Shown piece after piece: positions 27,700-36,716 of a DNA stretch of 64,000 nucleotides (position 1 is its first letter; every line of letters begins with the position of its first letter). The DNA is from DASRAU01 sp035638075 (GTDB lineage: Bacteria > Acidobacteriota > Polarisedimenticolia > Gp22-AA2), in the NCBI GenBank assembly GCA_035638075.1, contig DASRAU010000009.1, forward strand, positions 1 to 64,000, given 5' to 3'. The position numbers were made by a program, and so were the translations under genes. A model generated the notes under the pieces. It was not told where the DNA came from. It saw only the letters and a list, made by a program, of their open reading frames with translations, and did no database searches.

Positions 27700-28281
27700 T
27701 CAGCGGATGATTTCGGGAATCTCCGCCTTCGGGTCGCGGAAATAATCGAGGAGCGACGGCGAGGAGCTCAGGAGCACCGCAACCGACCCGCCGTTGAAGG
27801 CATAGCCTCCGTAGGCGGGACAGTCGGAACGGGACCAGGTCCGCGCCGTGACGGGGAAGCGATCCTTGTCGCCGGCGTTCACCACCTCCGGTTCACCCCA
27901 GCGGGCCTTCAAATCGGCGAGCAACGCTTCGGCCGACGTCTTATTGACGTAGGAGACGATGTAGACGTTCGCGACGCGGTCGTGGTGGAGAGTGATGTAG
28001 ATGTCCTGGTGCTTGGGGCGCTTCACACGCAGGTTCGTCTCGACGCTCGTCTGTGCGGTGGTTTCGATCTTGCCGAGGCCGAGCGCGTCGAGCTCCTGGC
28101 GGGTCGCGTCGAGGGGAATCTTCTCCAGCGTGAAATGGTCGCAGGAAGGCGCCGCGGGTGCGCTCGCGGCAGCCGAGCCTTCGAGCGGCACCGCGGTCAG
28201 TCCCGTGATGAGCGCCGCCGCGAGGAACGCGGTCGGAAGGGCCGGTGCGAAGGCTCCGAACCGATGCGTGTCCGATCTCAT
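27700..28281 (-). CDS. secreted protein of unknown function, paired with SGNH hydrolase
   Basis: 193 residues with a signal peptide (about 1-37, A-A-L-I-T-G-L-T-A-V-P). The mature protein starts with a Cys (P-S-C-D-H-F-T-L-E-K-I-P-L) and has a second Cys in R-S-D-C-P-A-Y, possibly a disulfide. There is a block G-L-G-K-I-E-T-T, a central I-Y-I-T-L-H-H-D-R-V-A-N-V-Y-I-V-S-Y and a W-G-E-P stretch. The overall pattern resembles small beta-rich periplasmic proteins, but I do not recognise the family. ATG 28281 overlaps the stop of the SGNH gene (ATGA), so the two are co-translated. Confidence 0.65.
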   Translation of the reverse strand: MRSDTHRFGAFAPALPTAFLAAALITGLTAVPLEGSAAASAPAAPSCDHFTLEKIPLDATRQELDALGLGKIETTAQTSVETNLRVKRPKHQDIYITLHHDRVANVYIVSYVNKTSAEALLADLKARWGEPEVVNAGDKDRFPVTARTWSRSDCPAYGGYAFNGGSVAVLLSSSPSLLDYFRDPKAEIPEIIR

Positions 28282-29348
28282 TTCGGGGCTCCTTGCAGTC
28301 CAGGCGCGAGAAACCCGGCGAGGACGTCGGCGGCGAGACGGTTCCCCGCGAGATTCCAGTGACTGTCGTTGGGTTTGTACAGCACTTCGCGCTCGGATGC
28401 ACCCGCGAATCGATCGAGGAGGTCGCAGTGGTCGATGCGACGGGTCGTGAGCTGCTCCTCGAGGAACCGGTTGGGGAGGCCGAAGTCGAGACCCTTCGTG
28501 GTGTCGCCGGGCGCGCCCATCACGCGTCGGCGCAGGTCCGGACGCACCTGGAGCTCGTCCGGAATGATCACGACAGCGAGGCCGATGTCGTGATCCGCGC
28601 AGACCGACTGGATGCGCGCCAGGAACTCGATCGCGTCGAGGTAGATGCGCCGGCCGGTGCCTCCGGGCTCGTAGATGCGGGTACGGTCGCGCTCCATCGC
28701 CAGGTACGTGTCGTCGGTCCAGCTCTTCGCCGTGTCGTCGTAGTGATCGGTGGCCGGGAGCAGTCCCGCGTTCCTGAACAGGAGACCGTGGACCGAACGC
28801 ACCAGGGTTGCCACGGCGGAGCGGGGACGGGACGACTGGTTCACGCGCTTGGTGTCGGTGAAGTCGTTGCCGACGAAAAACGAGACCAGCACCAGGTCGG
28901 GCCGGTACGCGAGCCCCTCGTCGAGCAGCAGTGCGAGATAGTCCTGGGGCCCGGCGCCGGAGACGCCCATGTTGATCACCTCGACGATGCGCGTCTCCGT
29001 GCTCAGCCTTTGGCCGAGCAGGGTCAGGTAGTTATCCTCGTAGGGAACCGAGCCGAAGGCGAAGGAATCGCCGAGCGCGACGATGCGGTACGTTCCGGCC
29101 GGCTTGTCGCGCGGATGCTCGACATCCTTGAACCCGCCCGAGTTCAGCGGCATTCCGAAAACCACGTCGCCGGGCCGGCCGCGGAAACGGTTGTACGACG
29201 ACTCCGACAGGAGGAACGTCGGATGGATCCGCTGGAAGATCCGCAGCGCGACTTCCGCGCAGGCGAACGAGAGGAGGATCGCGAGGCCCCACGCGACAGC
29301 GCGGCGCAGCAACGTCGGCGCTGTCGCGCCCGTCAATCTGGTCGGCAT
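28278..29348 (-). CDS. SGNH/GDSL-type hydrolase, membrane-anchored
   Basis: 356 residues. A single N-terminal helix (about 15-32) anchors the protein; the rest faces the periplasm. The SGNH blocks are present: A-L-G-D-S-F-A-F-G with nucleophile Ser95, N-M-G-V-S-G-A-G around 127-133, F-V-G-N-D with Asn161, and N-D-S-H-W-N with Asp328 and His330. The arrangement resembles AlgX/AlgJ-like polysaccharide O-acetylesterases and acetyltransferases rather than secreted lipases. It is coupled to the secreted protein that follows. ATG 29348 lacks a good ribosome binding site; a 44-codon reading frame ends 27 nt upstream. Confidence 0.8.
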   Translation of the reverse strand: MPTRLTGATAPTLLRRAVAWGLAILLSFACAEVALRIFQRIHPTFLLSESSYNRFRGRPGDVVFGMPLNSGGFKDVEHPRDKPAGTYRIVALGDSFAFGSVPYEDNYLTLLGQRLSTETRIVEVINMGVSGAGPQDYLALLLDEGLAYRPDLVLVSFFVGNDFTDTKRVNQSSRPRSAVATLVRSVHGLLFRNAGLLPATDHYDDTAKSWTDDTYLAMERDRTRIYEPGGTGRRIYLDAIEFLARIQSVCADHDIGLAVVIIPDELQVRPDLRRRVMGAPGDTTKGLDFGLPNRFLEEQLTTRRIDHCDLLDRFAGASEREVLYKPNDSHWNLAGNRLAADVLAGFLAPGLQGAPK

Positions 29349-29375
29349 CCTGTTTATCGCCGGGCGCCGCTCACG

Positions 29376-29510
29376 TCAGCGGGCGCGAGCGCGATGGCGA
29401 TGCAGGACGTGCCAGGTGACGGCGTCCCAGGCGTTGTGAACGCCGGCGAAACCCCAGTCTCCAAACGGTGACAGGTGCATCCGGTCCCCTCGCGCGCCGG
29501 CGGTCCGCAC
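29376..29510 (-). CDS. possible small protein, 44 residues
   Basis: GTG 29510 to TGA at 29376. The product begins V-R-T-A-G-A-R-G-D-R-M-H-L-S-P-F and continues with an aromatic block G-D-W-G-F-A-G-V-H-N-A-W-D-A-V-T-W-H-V-L before a His/Arg-rich end. The GTG lies 9 nt after a TAGACT box, the same layout as other leaderless starts here, and the stop is 27 nt before the SGNH gene. ATG 29480 is an internal alternative. I do not recognise a family. The frame may be chance, since long open frames are common in such GC-rich DNA. Confidence 0.25.
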   Translation of the reverse strand: MRTAGARGDRMHLSPFGDWGFAGVHNAWDAVTWHVLHRHRARAR

Positions 29511-29519
29511 GCCGGGCGC

Positions 29520-29525
29520 AGTCTA
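29520..29525 (-). promoter_or_regulatory. -10-like box TAGACT for the 44-codon frame
   Basis: Minus-strand TAGACT lies 9 nt before GTG 29510 and no ribosome binding site is seen. The stretch 29511-29655 otherwise holds only the upstream region of the FG-GAP gene. Confidence 0.25.
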
Positions 29526-29599
29526 GCGCCGTCGCCGTACTCCGTGGGCTCTGTGACCTAGGTGGCAATGCGACGATGGCCTCCGCACGCCGAATCAGG

Positions 29600-29627
29600 T
29601 TGCGCCGGGGCGCGGTGGTGGTATCTT
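29600..29627 (+). promoter_or_regulatory. possible promoter of the FG-GAP gene
   Basis: TTGCGC at 29600-29605, a 16-nt spacer and TATCTT at 29622-29627. It would give a leader of about 22 nt containing the GGGAGGG ribosome binding site at 29641-29647. Confidence 0.35.
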
Positions 29628-29655
29628 TCGGACACTCGCCGGGAGGGTTCATCCC

Positions 29656-32118
29656 ATGCACCGTCTGACACTTGCGGCGGCCGGCCTCGGAGTCCTGCTG
29701 GTGCCCTGGGGAGACGCTTCGGCCGCGAAGCCCCTTTTCCCTCTTCACCAGTTCACCACGTTGGAGTCGGCTTACGCCGTCACCGCCGATTTCGATGGCG
29801 ACGGCCGCCTGGACCTGGCCTTCACGACCTCTCAAGGTTCCGTGGTCACCTTGCATGGGCAGGGTGACGGGAGTTTCTCCAGTCAGACGACGCTGGGAAT
29901 CGGTGGCGGGCAGACCTCCACATTCGTGGCCGGCGATTTCAACGGGGACGGCAGGATTGATCTGGCCACCGGGGGGCCGAAGGTGTTCCCCGGCCACGGT
30001 GACGGGACGTTCGGCGCGGCCATCCCGACGGCTGTTCCGGCTCTCCGGGACCTGGTCGCCGGCGACGTCAACGGCGACGGCATCACCGACCTCGTCACCT
30101 CGGACGCGACGGGTTGCCGCGCGCTCCTGGGGACTGCCAGCGGCGTCTTCGCGCCCCAGGGCTATGCCTTCACCTTCAACAGCGTGCAGAAGGTCGCTGC
30201 CGGCGATTTCAACGGGGACGGCCACCTCGATGTTGCCTTCACCTGGCAGTCCAGCGCGAACAACTATGTGCTGTCCTTCCGTCTCGGCACGGGGACGGGC
30301 AGCTTCAGCAGCTTCACTGGCCAAACGGACTACTTCGGAGTCCCGCAGATTGGGGTACTCGCCTCCGCGGATTTCGATGGAGACGGGCGAGGCGACCTCG
30401 CCACGGGCTATGCGGACTCCAACGGGGCACAACTTCTCATCTACTTCAGCGACCCGGGTGGAAACTCCACCGCAGGCCCTTATTCCACTGGCGGAACGAT
30501 GTCGGTGGCGAATCTGGACGCAGATGGTCTTCCCGACCTCCTCCTCGCCGGCAGCACCGTGGACTTTGTGACGCACACAGCGCCGCGTGCCTTCAGCGTC
30601 CTGCACACGGGCTCGGTTCGTGCCCAAAACAACCATGTGCTGGCCGATTTCGATTCCGATGGGCGGCTCGATCTCCTGTCGCCTCAGGAGAGGACCATCT
30701 TCCCCGGTCAGAGCGACGGAACCTTCGCCATTCCCAGAATCCGGACGAACGCCGTCATACAGTTCGACCTCGCGATCGGCGATCTCGACGCGGACGGGCG
30801 GCCCGATATCGTCGTCGGAGACAATGCTCCAGACGGCATCAGCGTCCTTCTCGGGCAGGGCCAGGGGCGTTTCGGACTGCTGACGCCCTTGCCTGCGCAC
30901 GGCCGACCTAGCGGGTTGGCCGTGTGCGACATCGATGGTGACGGCCATCAGGATGCCGCAGCCTCGACTGCCGGCTCGGACCCGGCTCTGGTTTCCGTCT
31001 ATTACGGTGCCGGCGATGGCACGCTCGCTCCGTCCATGGATCTCGATACTCAGCTGGCCTACCCCCAACTCCGCGCCTGCGCGGATCTCAATCATGACGG
31101 ACGCGATGACCTCGTTGTGGCCGAGTTCGTTGCCGATACTGCCTCTGTGATCCTGGGCCACGCGGATCGCGTGGTGGGGCCGGAAGTCCGTTACCCGGGA
31201 GTTGACGGCCCCCGTGCCGCGGCGCTGGGAGATTTCAACGAGGACGGAGAGAAAGATCTGATCGTCGGCGGTGTGGGTGGTCTCGTTTTCCGTTCCGGTC
31301 ACGGCGACGGGACGTTCGGGTCCCAGGTCATCCTCGAGACGACGCCGGAGGTTCAGTCCATTGCGGTCGCCGATCTCGACCAGGACGGTCATCTCGACCT
31401 GGCGGTCGCAGGACCGGGAGCGCTTGCCGTGCTCTTCGGTCGCGGCGACGGCGCGTTCCTGCCGCGCCGGACGGTCGACTCGGGGACGGGAGTGGCGTTC
31501 ACTTCGGTCGTCGCCGCCGATCTCGATCGCGATGGCTGGTCCGATCTCTTCGTGTCCATCAGCACCAGCGGCTATTACGGGTCTTTCCAGCACAACAACC
31601 ATGACCGGACGTTCGGGCCGTCGTCGCGCTACTCGCTGGGAAGCGATTCCTACAAGGTGGCGGTGGCCGACTTCGACGCGGATGGGAATCCGGACGTGGC
31701 CGCCGCAGCCACCTACTCCAACGTCGAGATTCTCTTGAACCAGACCGTCGTCGACTCCGATGGCGACGGAGTCTTCGACGGGGCGGACTGCGCTCCGGCC
31801 AACGCGGGCGTCTTCGCCGCGCCGATGGAGGTCGCGGGCCTGGTCTGCGCCGCAAACGATGTCAGCTGGAACTCGCAGGCCGCCAGCGCCGGCGCCGCGA
31901 CCCTCTACGACGTCGTCCGGGGGGACCTGCCGATGAGCGGCGCGCCGGCTCCCCAATGTCTGGCGGACGGGCTCGCGCAGGCAACGTGGAACGATCCGGC
32001 CGCTCCGGCGATCGGGACGGGCTATTGGTACCAGGTCCGAGCCGGCAATGCCTGTGGCGTCGGCGGCTACGGGAACGCCAGCAACGGCACCCCGAGAAAC
32101 ATCGGCGCCTGCCCTTGA
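29656..32118 (+). CDS. secreted FG-GAP/VCBS repeat protein
   Basis: 820 residues. A signal peptide (about 1-23, ending A-S-A-A) is followed by about 14 repeats each carrying a D-x-D-x-D-G Ca-binding loop, such as D-F-D-G-D-G-R-L-D-L-A-F and D-F-N-G-D-G-H-L-D-V-A-F. The pattern predicts two stacked or tandem beta-propellers of the FG-GAP (integrin-alpha-like) type. The last 90 residues form a separate fibronectin-like domain with two Cys. Such proteins are secreted or cell-surface and bind ligands or Ca. Third-position AT is visibly higher than in most neighbours, as if the gene were recently acquired or under other codon constraints. GGGAGGG fixes the start at ATG 29656. Confidence 0.85.
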   Translation: MHRLTLAAAGLGVLLVPWGDASAAKPLFPLHQFTTLESAYAVTADFDGDGRLDLAFTTSQGSVVTLHGQGDGSFSSQTTLGIGGGQTSTFVAGDFNGDGRIDLATGGPKVFPGHGDGTFGAAIPTAVPALRDLVAGDVNGDGITDLVTSDATGCRALLGTASGVFAPQGYAFTFNSVQKVAAGDFNGDGHLDVAFTWQSSANNYVLSFRLGTGTGSFSSFTGQTDYFGVPQIGVLASADFDGDGRGDLATGYADSNGAQLLIYFSDPGGNSTAGPYSTGGTMSVANLDADGLPDLLLAGSTVDFVTHTAPRAFSVLHTGSVRAQNNHVLADFDSDGRLDLLSPQERTIFPGQSDGTFAIPRIRTNAVIQFDLAIGDLDADGRPDIVVGDNAPDGISVLLGQGQGRFGLLTPLPAHGRPSGLAVCDIDGDGHQDAAASTAGSDPALVSVYYGAGDGTLAPSMDLDTQLAYPQLRACADLNHDGRDDLVVAEFVADTASVILGHADRVVGPEVRYPGVDGPRAAALGDFNEDGEKDLIVGGVGGLVFRSGHGDGTFGSQVILETTPEVQSIAVADLDQDGHLDLAVAGPGALAVLFGRGDGAFLPRRTVDSGTGVAFTSVVAADLDRDGWSDLFVSISTSGYYGSFQHNNHDRTFGPSSRYSLGSDSYKVAVADFDADGNPDVAAAATYSNVEILLNQTVVDSDGDGVFDGADCAPANAGVFAAPMEVAGLVCAANDVSWNSQAASAGAATLYDVVRGDLPMSGAPAPQCLADGLAQATWNDPAAPAIGTGYWYQVRAGNACGVGGYGNASNGTPRNIGACP

Positions 32119-32156
32119 ACTGAAGCGACCGCCGGCAGGCCGAACGCCGCGCTCAG

Positions 32157-32600
32157 TCAGTCGCGGCGGGGAAGCGGCATCGTGTAGCAGACGGCCGTGC
32201 CCTCGAGCGCCACGACGCCGTCGTTGCGTGTCACCGTCGTCCTGAGCGTGGAGATCGGCTTGTCGGTCCGGACGGAGACGATTTCCACGGCCCCGGTGAT
32301 CCGGTCGCCCGGGCGCACCGGCGCCTTGAAGCTCCACGCCACGCTGAGGAAGACGGTTCCGGGCCCCGGCAGGTCCTCGGCCACGACCGCGTTCAGGATG
32401 GCGCTGGTGATGCCTCCCTGCACGATGATCTCGCCGAACTTCGACGCCTTCGCGAGCGCTTCGTCGTAGTGGAGGGGATTCCGGTCGCCGGAGATCGCCG
32501 TGAACAGCTCGATGTCGCGTGCGGAGACCTCCCGCGTGCGCTCCGCCCGCTGGCCGGCCTTCGGGGTGCCCGCGGGCCAGGCTGCGGTTGCGTCACTCAT
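32157..32600 (-). CDS. MaoC-like (R)-specific enoyl-CoA hydratase
   Basis: 147 residues, single hot-dog fold. The hydratase-2 motif is present in F-T-A-I-S-G-D-R-N-P-L-H-Y-D, which supplies the catalytic Asp and His, followed by F-G-E-I-I-V-Q-G-G-I-T-S-A. It should hydrate enoyl-CoA to (R)-3-hydroxyacyl-CoA, a step in fatty acid or polyhydroxyalkanoate metabolism. GGAGGAACGG before ATG 32600 supports the start. It diverges from an acyltransferase gene only 26 nt away, so both promoters lie in or beside this gene's 5' end. Confidence 0.88.
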   Translation of the reverse strand: MSDATAAWPAGTPKAGQRAERTREVSARDIELFTAISGDRNPLHYDEALAKASKFGEIIVQGGITSAILNAVVAEDLPGPGTVFLSVAWSFKAPVRPGDRITGAVEIVSVRTDKPISTLRTTVTRNDGVVALEGTAVCYTMPLPRRD

Positions 32601-32617
32601 CCGTTCCTCCGTAAAAT
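32588..32617 (+). promoter_or_regulatory. promoter TTGCGT-18-TAAAAT, leaderless
   Basis: TTGCGT at 32588-32593, an 18-nt spacer and TAAAAT at 32612-32617. The TTG start at 32627 lies 9 nt after the -10 box. The -35 is inside the first codons of the opposite-strand MaoC gene. Confidence 0.4.
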
Positions 32618-32626
32618 TCGCCGCGT

Positions 32627-33820
32627 TTGATTCCCATCGCCGCAGAACCCGGCACCGAGACCACCGGCAGCCCCGCGGGCGTGCAAGCGCGAGCCCGCCG
32701 CGAGCCCGCGGAGCGGCACGTCCCGGTGCTCGATGGCATTCGCGGCGTCGCCATCCTCCTGGTCCTGACCATCCATTTCACGCTCATCAGCCGGGAGACC
32801 CTCTTCGGCGGCGTCATCTCCCGCATCGCCGGTCTCGGCTGGAGCGGCGTCGACCTGTTCTTCGTGCTGTCCGGCTATCTCATCACCGGCAAACTGCTCG
32901 AATCCCGCGAGTCACCGTACTACTTCCGCGGATTCTACGCCCGCCGGATCCTGCGCATCTTCCCCCTCTACTACGTCTTCCTCGCGTTCGCGTTCTGGGT
33001 GGCGCCGATCGTGGCGCCCGGCCTGGGAGAGCCGCCGGCCAGCGGCCTGCGGCCGTTCTACTGGCTCTACTGGCAGAACTTCCTGGTCGCCGTCGAGGGT
33101 GCGAGCCCGCCGGCGCTCCTCGGCGTGACCTGGTCGCTGGCGATTGAAGAGCAGTTCTACCTGGCGTGGCCGCTCGTCGTCCGCCTGACGCCGCCGCGGC
33201 GGCTGCCGCAGCTCCTCGCGGGCCTCTTCGGCGGCGAGCTCGTCCTGCGCGCCGCGGCGCTCGCGTTCGGCGTGTCCACGTCGTTCCTTTATTTCCGCAC
33301 CCAGTATCGTCTCGACGGGCTGGTGCTGGGCGCCCTGATCGCGGTGCTGCTCCGCGAACCCGCGACGGCCGACGTCTGCCGGAAAGCGGCGCGCTTCCTG
33401 CTGCCCGCGTCTGCGGTCGCGCTTGCCGTCATCACCGCGGTCGAAGGCGGCTTCGCGGGGAGGCGTCCGCTCGTGAGCGTGGCCGGCTTCTCGGCGCTCG
33501 CGCTGTTCTTCGGATCGCTGCTCGCGATCCTGGTCACATCTCCCGAGCGCAGCCCGCACGTGCGGCTCTTCAGCGGGCGCATCCTTCGCAGCTTCGGGAA
33601 GTACAGCTACGGGATCTACATCCTGCACATCCCGGTGCTGCTCTGGCTCCAGAAGCGCTTCCCCATGCCGGAGCTGGCCGCGGCCCATGGCGACCTGCCG
33701 GCCCAGCTCATCTACTGGGTCGTCGGGTTCGGCGGCTCGTTCCTGCTGGCGCTGATCTCGTGGCACCTCATGGAGAAGTGGTTCCTGAGGCTGAAGCGCG
33801 TCCTGCCCTCCCGCGCCTGA
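32627..33820 (+). CDS. acyltransferase 3 family membrane protein
   Basis: 397 residues with about ten hydrophobic helices. It shows V-L-D-G-I-R-G-V-A-I-L-L-V-L-T-I-H-F with the catalytic His, G-V-D-L-F-F-V-L-S-G-Y-L-I-T, Y-A-R-R-I-L-R-I-F-P, and a W-S-L-A-I-E-E-Q-F-Y-L-A-W-P block typical of OafA-type O-acetyltransferases. A short disordered N-tail (about 1-32) precedes the first helix. The start is uncertain: TTG 32627 fits the leaderless promoter, GTG 32681 would remove 18 residues. No operon partner is evident. Confidence 0.87.
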   Translation: MIPIAAEPGTETTGSPAGVQARARREPAERHVPVLDGIRGVAILLVLTIHFTLISRETLFGGVISRIAGLGWSGVDLFFVLSGYLITGKLLESRESPYYFRGFYARRILRIFPLYYVFLAFAFWVAPIVAPGLGEPPASGLRPFYWLYWQNFLVAVEGASPPALLGVTWSLAIEEQFYLAWPLVVRLTPPRRLPQLLAGLFGGELVLRAAALAFGVSTSFLYFRTQYRLDGLVLGALIAVLLREPATADVCRKAARFLLPASAVALAVITAVEGGFAGRRPLVSVAGFSALALFFGSLLAILVTSPERSPHVRLFSGRILRSFGKYSYGIYILHIPVLLWLQKRFPMPELAAAHGDLPAQLIYWVVGFGGSFLLALISWHLMEKWFLRLKRVLPSRA

Positions 33821-33916
33821 GCTTCCACGTCATCTCCCTGCGTCGACCTGTGCGGCTGCGGCGACCGCGGCAGCGCATGGAGCCGGCCCCGCAGGGGGAC
33901 GGCCGGGCCAGGCCGC

Positions 33917-36706
33917 TCAGTCCGCCGGTTCGTGCGGCGTGACGCGGGTCTTCGTGGCGATCAGCACGGCCGGCAGCGTCGTGAGGGCCGTCAGCAGGCA
34001 GGTCACCGAGCCGATGGCGCAGACGATCCCCATCGACTTGAGGCCGGGGTAGTTCGATAGGCCGATGGTGCCGAAGCCCGCGACGTTCGTGAGCGCCGCC
34101 ATCACCACCGCCTTGCCGGTTTCGAGGAGGCCGGTCGGGTTGTCGAGGCCCTCCTGCGTGATGCGGTGAATCAGGTGGATGCCGTAGTCGATGCCGACGC
34201 CGAGGATCATGCAGGTGACGAAGGCGTTGACGAAGTTCATCTTGATGCCGAACAGGTGCATGGCGGCGAGCATCCACAGGACCCCGAGGAGCACCTGCAT
34301 GTTGGCGAGCATCGTCAGCCAGACGCTCTTGAAGTCGAGCCACAGGAGCACGGTCACCAGCGCGATGCCGAGGATCACGGCGCGCCAGGCGTCGCGCTTG
34401 AAGATGCGCCGCAGCTCGGCGCTCGCGATGTTGGTGCCGGTGATCTCGATCCCGTCCTCGGGCTTGTCGAGGGCGCGCACCAGTTTCGCCGGCACGACGC
34501 GCTTCGCCTTCGGGTCCGACGGGAAGATGTAGGTGACCGAGGTCCAGGAGCCGTCCTCCTCCTGGTGGACGTAGCGGCGCACGAAGCGGTCGAGGCCGGC
34601 CGCCTCGAGATCGGCGATGGTCACCGGGCGCTCCGGGTGCAGCATCGCCGGCAGCGAGCCGAGATAGGCGTCGTACGCGCCGGCACGGAAGCCGTGGCGG
34701 TCGAGGGCGGCCCGGAAGGTCTTGTCGATGCGGGCCACGTTGAAGCGGTCCTCGGCGTGCTCCTGGAGCGTGGCGATCACCGCCTTCTGATCGTCGGGGG
34801 CCGGCAGGTAGGTGAAGATCGACTCGTAGCCGAGCAGCGTCCCGTCCTTCACGAAATCGTCGAGCTGGCGGTTGGCGGCGCGGTTGCGCGCCATCATCGT
34901 GTCGACGTCGGGCCCCTTCGCCACCACCATCATGGGGTTGAACGAGGCGCCGAACTCCTTCGCGATGGTCTCCTGGATGCGCACCCCCTTGTTGTTCGGG
35001 GAGCGCAGGTCCTGCACGCTGTCGCTGAACTCGACGTTCCACGCATGGTATCCGGCGAACAGGGTCACGAGCAGCGAGCCGACGAGGACCGGCGTCGGGT
35101 GACGCGTGCTCCAGATCATGATCCGCTCGAAGTGGAAGGAGTGCAGGTAGAGCCGCTCGGTGATCGGCTTCTTCCGCTCCCTTCCGTCGTTCCAGGCGAT
35201 CATCGCCGGGAGCAGGAACAGGATCGCCACCATGCACAGCAGGATCCCGGATCCGACCAGGAAGCCGAAGTCCTTCAGGCCTTTGTACTCGGTGATGCAC
35301 ATCGCGTAGAAGGTGCCGGCGGAGGTGACGGCGCCGGTGAAGACTCCGAACGCGGACGAGCCGAAGACCTTCTGCATCGCCGCGTCGAGGGGCAGCCCCC
35401 GGTGGCGCTCCTCGATGTAGCGGCCGTACATGACGATGGTGAAGTCGGTCCCGAGCCCCATGAGCATCGCGGTGAAGCCGGTGGTGGCGGAGTTGAGCTG
35501 GCGCAGGAAGATGGAGGCGACCGCGAGGGTGAGCGCCTGTCCGACCATGAGCGGCACGGCGGAATAGGCGATGGCGGCGAAGCGGCGGTAGCAGTAGTAA
35601 TAGAGGAGGACGATCACCAGGAACGACAGGACGCCGTTCCGGACCATGTCCTGCATGATGAGGCCGCTGTCCTCGAGCGCGATGACGTAGCCGCCGCCGA
35701 GGCTCACCGCGGGGATGCGCGCCTCGACCGCGGTGGGAGGCTTCGCGGCGGGCGTCCAGGAGAACCCGGTCAGCGAGGTCAGGGCGCGCTGCGGGAACGT
35801 CGGGTTCGTCCCCGGGAGAACCGCCGCAGCGGTGGCGGCCGGCGCGTCGGCCCCGAGCACTTCGCGGGCGAACTCCTCGCGCGCGCCGCGGATCGCCTCG
35901 TTCACCTCGGCGACAAGCGTTTTCGTGAAGGTCAGGTCCTGGTTGGGCTTCACCGGCTTGACGATCACGAGCAGGGCGCGCCCGTCCTTCGTCGCGTAGT
36001 ACCCGGCGCTCACGTCGAAGCGGATCGGGCCGCGGTTGCGCAGCACCGCCTCGAACAGGAGCGGGGTGATCTGCAGCGGGTCGGCCTCGAGGATGCGCTT
36101 GGCGAGCGGGGACGCCGGGCCGGTGAGCTGCCGGATGTTCTCCGCCGTCTGCGCCTCGATGCCCTGGTCGCTGAACTTTTCCGCCACGGCGTCGAGCTTC
36201 GACGGCGGCAGGAACAGCATCTGGTTCTTGCGGAGGAACCCGAAGAACGGGCCGCCGGTGTCGAGCTTGTACTCGACGTAGCGCACGCTCGGCAGCTTCT
36301 GCAGCCGCGCCGCCAGGATGTCGGCGAACGATTGCAGCTCCTCGACCGACCGGGTGTCGTCTTCTTCCTCGTCGGAGTCGGCGGGGACGAAGCCGTCCTC
36401 GGTCATCTCCGCATCGCTCCCCGTCGCCGCCGTTGTCGCGGGCGCCGGCGCCGGCTTCGCGCGCGACGGCGCTTCCAGCAGCACCAGGAGGTAATCGAGG
36501 CTTCCGAAATCCGACAGCGACCGGCGGAAGGTGTTGACGACCCGGTTCCCCTTCGGGACCAGGTTCAGGATGTCGCCGTCGAGCCGCAGCCGCTTGCCGA
36601 TGAGGGACGAAGCGAGGACGAGCAGGATTGTGACCGCGAAGACGACGCCGTAGCGCCGCCGCGCGAAGTCTTCGATCCGGAGGAAGAGTCCCTTCTTGAG
36701 GGCCAA
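33917..36706 (-). CDS. RND superfamily (MMPL/HpnN-like) exporter
   Basis: 929 residues with twelve hydrophobic helices in two halves, each with a large periplasmic loop. The first helix is followed by L-D-G-D-I-L-N-L-V-P-K-G-N-R-V-V, and helix 4 carries G-L-G-T-D-F-T-I-V-M-Y-G-R-Y-I-E-E-R, matched in the second half by G-V-G-I-D-Y-G-I-H-L-I-H-R. This is the MMPL layout seen in lipid exporters such as the hopanoid transporter HpnN. A disordered acidic insert (E-E-E-D-D-T-R-S) lies in the first loop at about 110-120. The TTG start at 36706 has GGAG 5 nt before it and is 10 nt after recR, so it is in the dnaX-recR transcription unit. Confidence 0.82.
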   Translation of the reverse strand: MALKKGLFLRIEDFARRRYGVVFAVTILLVLASSLIGKRLRLDGDILNLVPKGNRVVNTFRRSLSDFGSLDYLLVLLEAPSRAKPAPAPATTAATGSDAEMTEDGFVPADSDEEEDDTRSVEELQSFADILAARLQKLPSVRYVEYKLDTGGPFFGFLRKNQMLFLPPSKLDAVAEKFSDQGIEAQTAENIRQLTGPASPLAKRILEADPLQITPLLFEAVLRNRGPIRFDVSAGYYATKDGRALLVIVKPVKPNQDLTFTKTLVAEVNEAIRGAREEFAREVLGADAPAATAAAVLPGTNPTFPQRALTSLTGFSWTPAAKPPTAVEARIPAVSLGGGYVIALEDSGLIMQDMVRNGVLSFLVIVLLYYYCYRRFAAIAYSAVPLMVGQALTLAVASIFLRQLNSATTGFTAMLMGLGTDFTIVMYGRYIEERHRGLPLDAAMQKVFGSSAFGVFTGAVTSAGTFYAMCITEYKGLKDFGFLVGSGILLCMVAILFLLPAMIAWNDGRERKKPITERLYLHSFHFERIMIWSTRHPTPVLVGSLLVTLFAGYHAWNVEFSDSVQDLRSPNNKGVRIQETIAKEFGASFNPMMVVAKGPDVDTMMARNRAANRQLDDFVKDGTLLGYESIFTYLPAPDDQKAVIATLQEHAEDRFNVARIDKTFRAALDRHGFRAGAYDAYLGSLPAMLHPERPVTIADLEAAGLDRFVRRYVHQEEDGSWTSVTYIFPSDPKAKRVVPAKLVRALDKPEDGIEITGTNIASAELRRIFKRDAWRAVILGIALVTVLLWLDFKSVWLTMLANMQVLLGVLWMLAAMHLFGIKMNFVNAFVTCMILGVGIDYGIHLIHRITQEGLDNPTGLLETGKAVVMAALTNVAGFGTIGLSNYPGLKSMGIVCAIGSVTCLLTALTTLPAVLIATKTRVTPHEPAD

Positions 36707-36716
36707 TCAGGCTCCG

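Noticed and set aside
29371..32337. 988-codon open frame opposite the FG-GAP gene
   Set aside because: It is the antisense of a repeat protein in GC-rich DNA; its repeated V-R-V-E-I-type sequence mirrors the Asp-rich repeats on the other strand, and no start signal or family match is seen.
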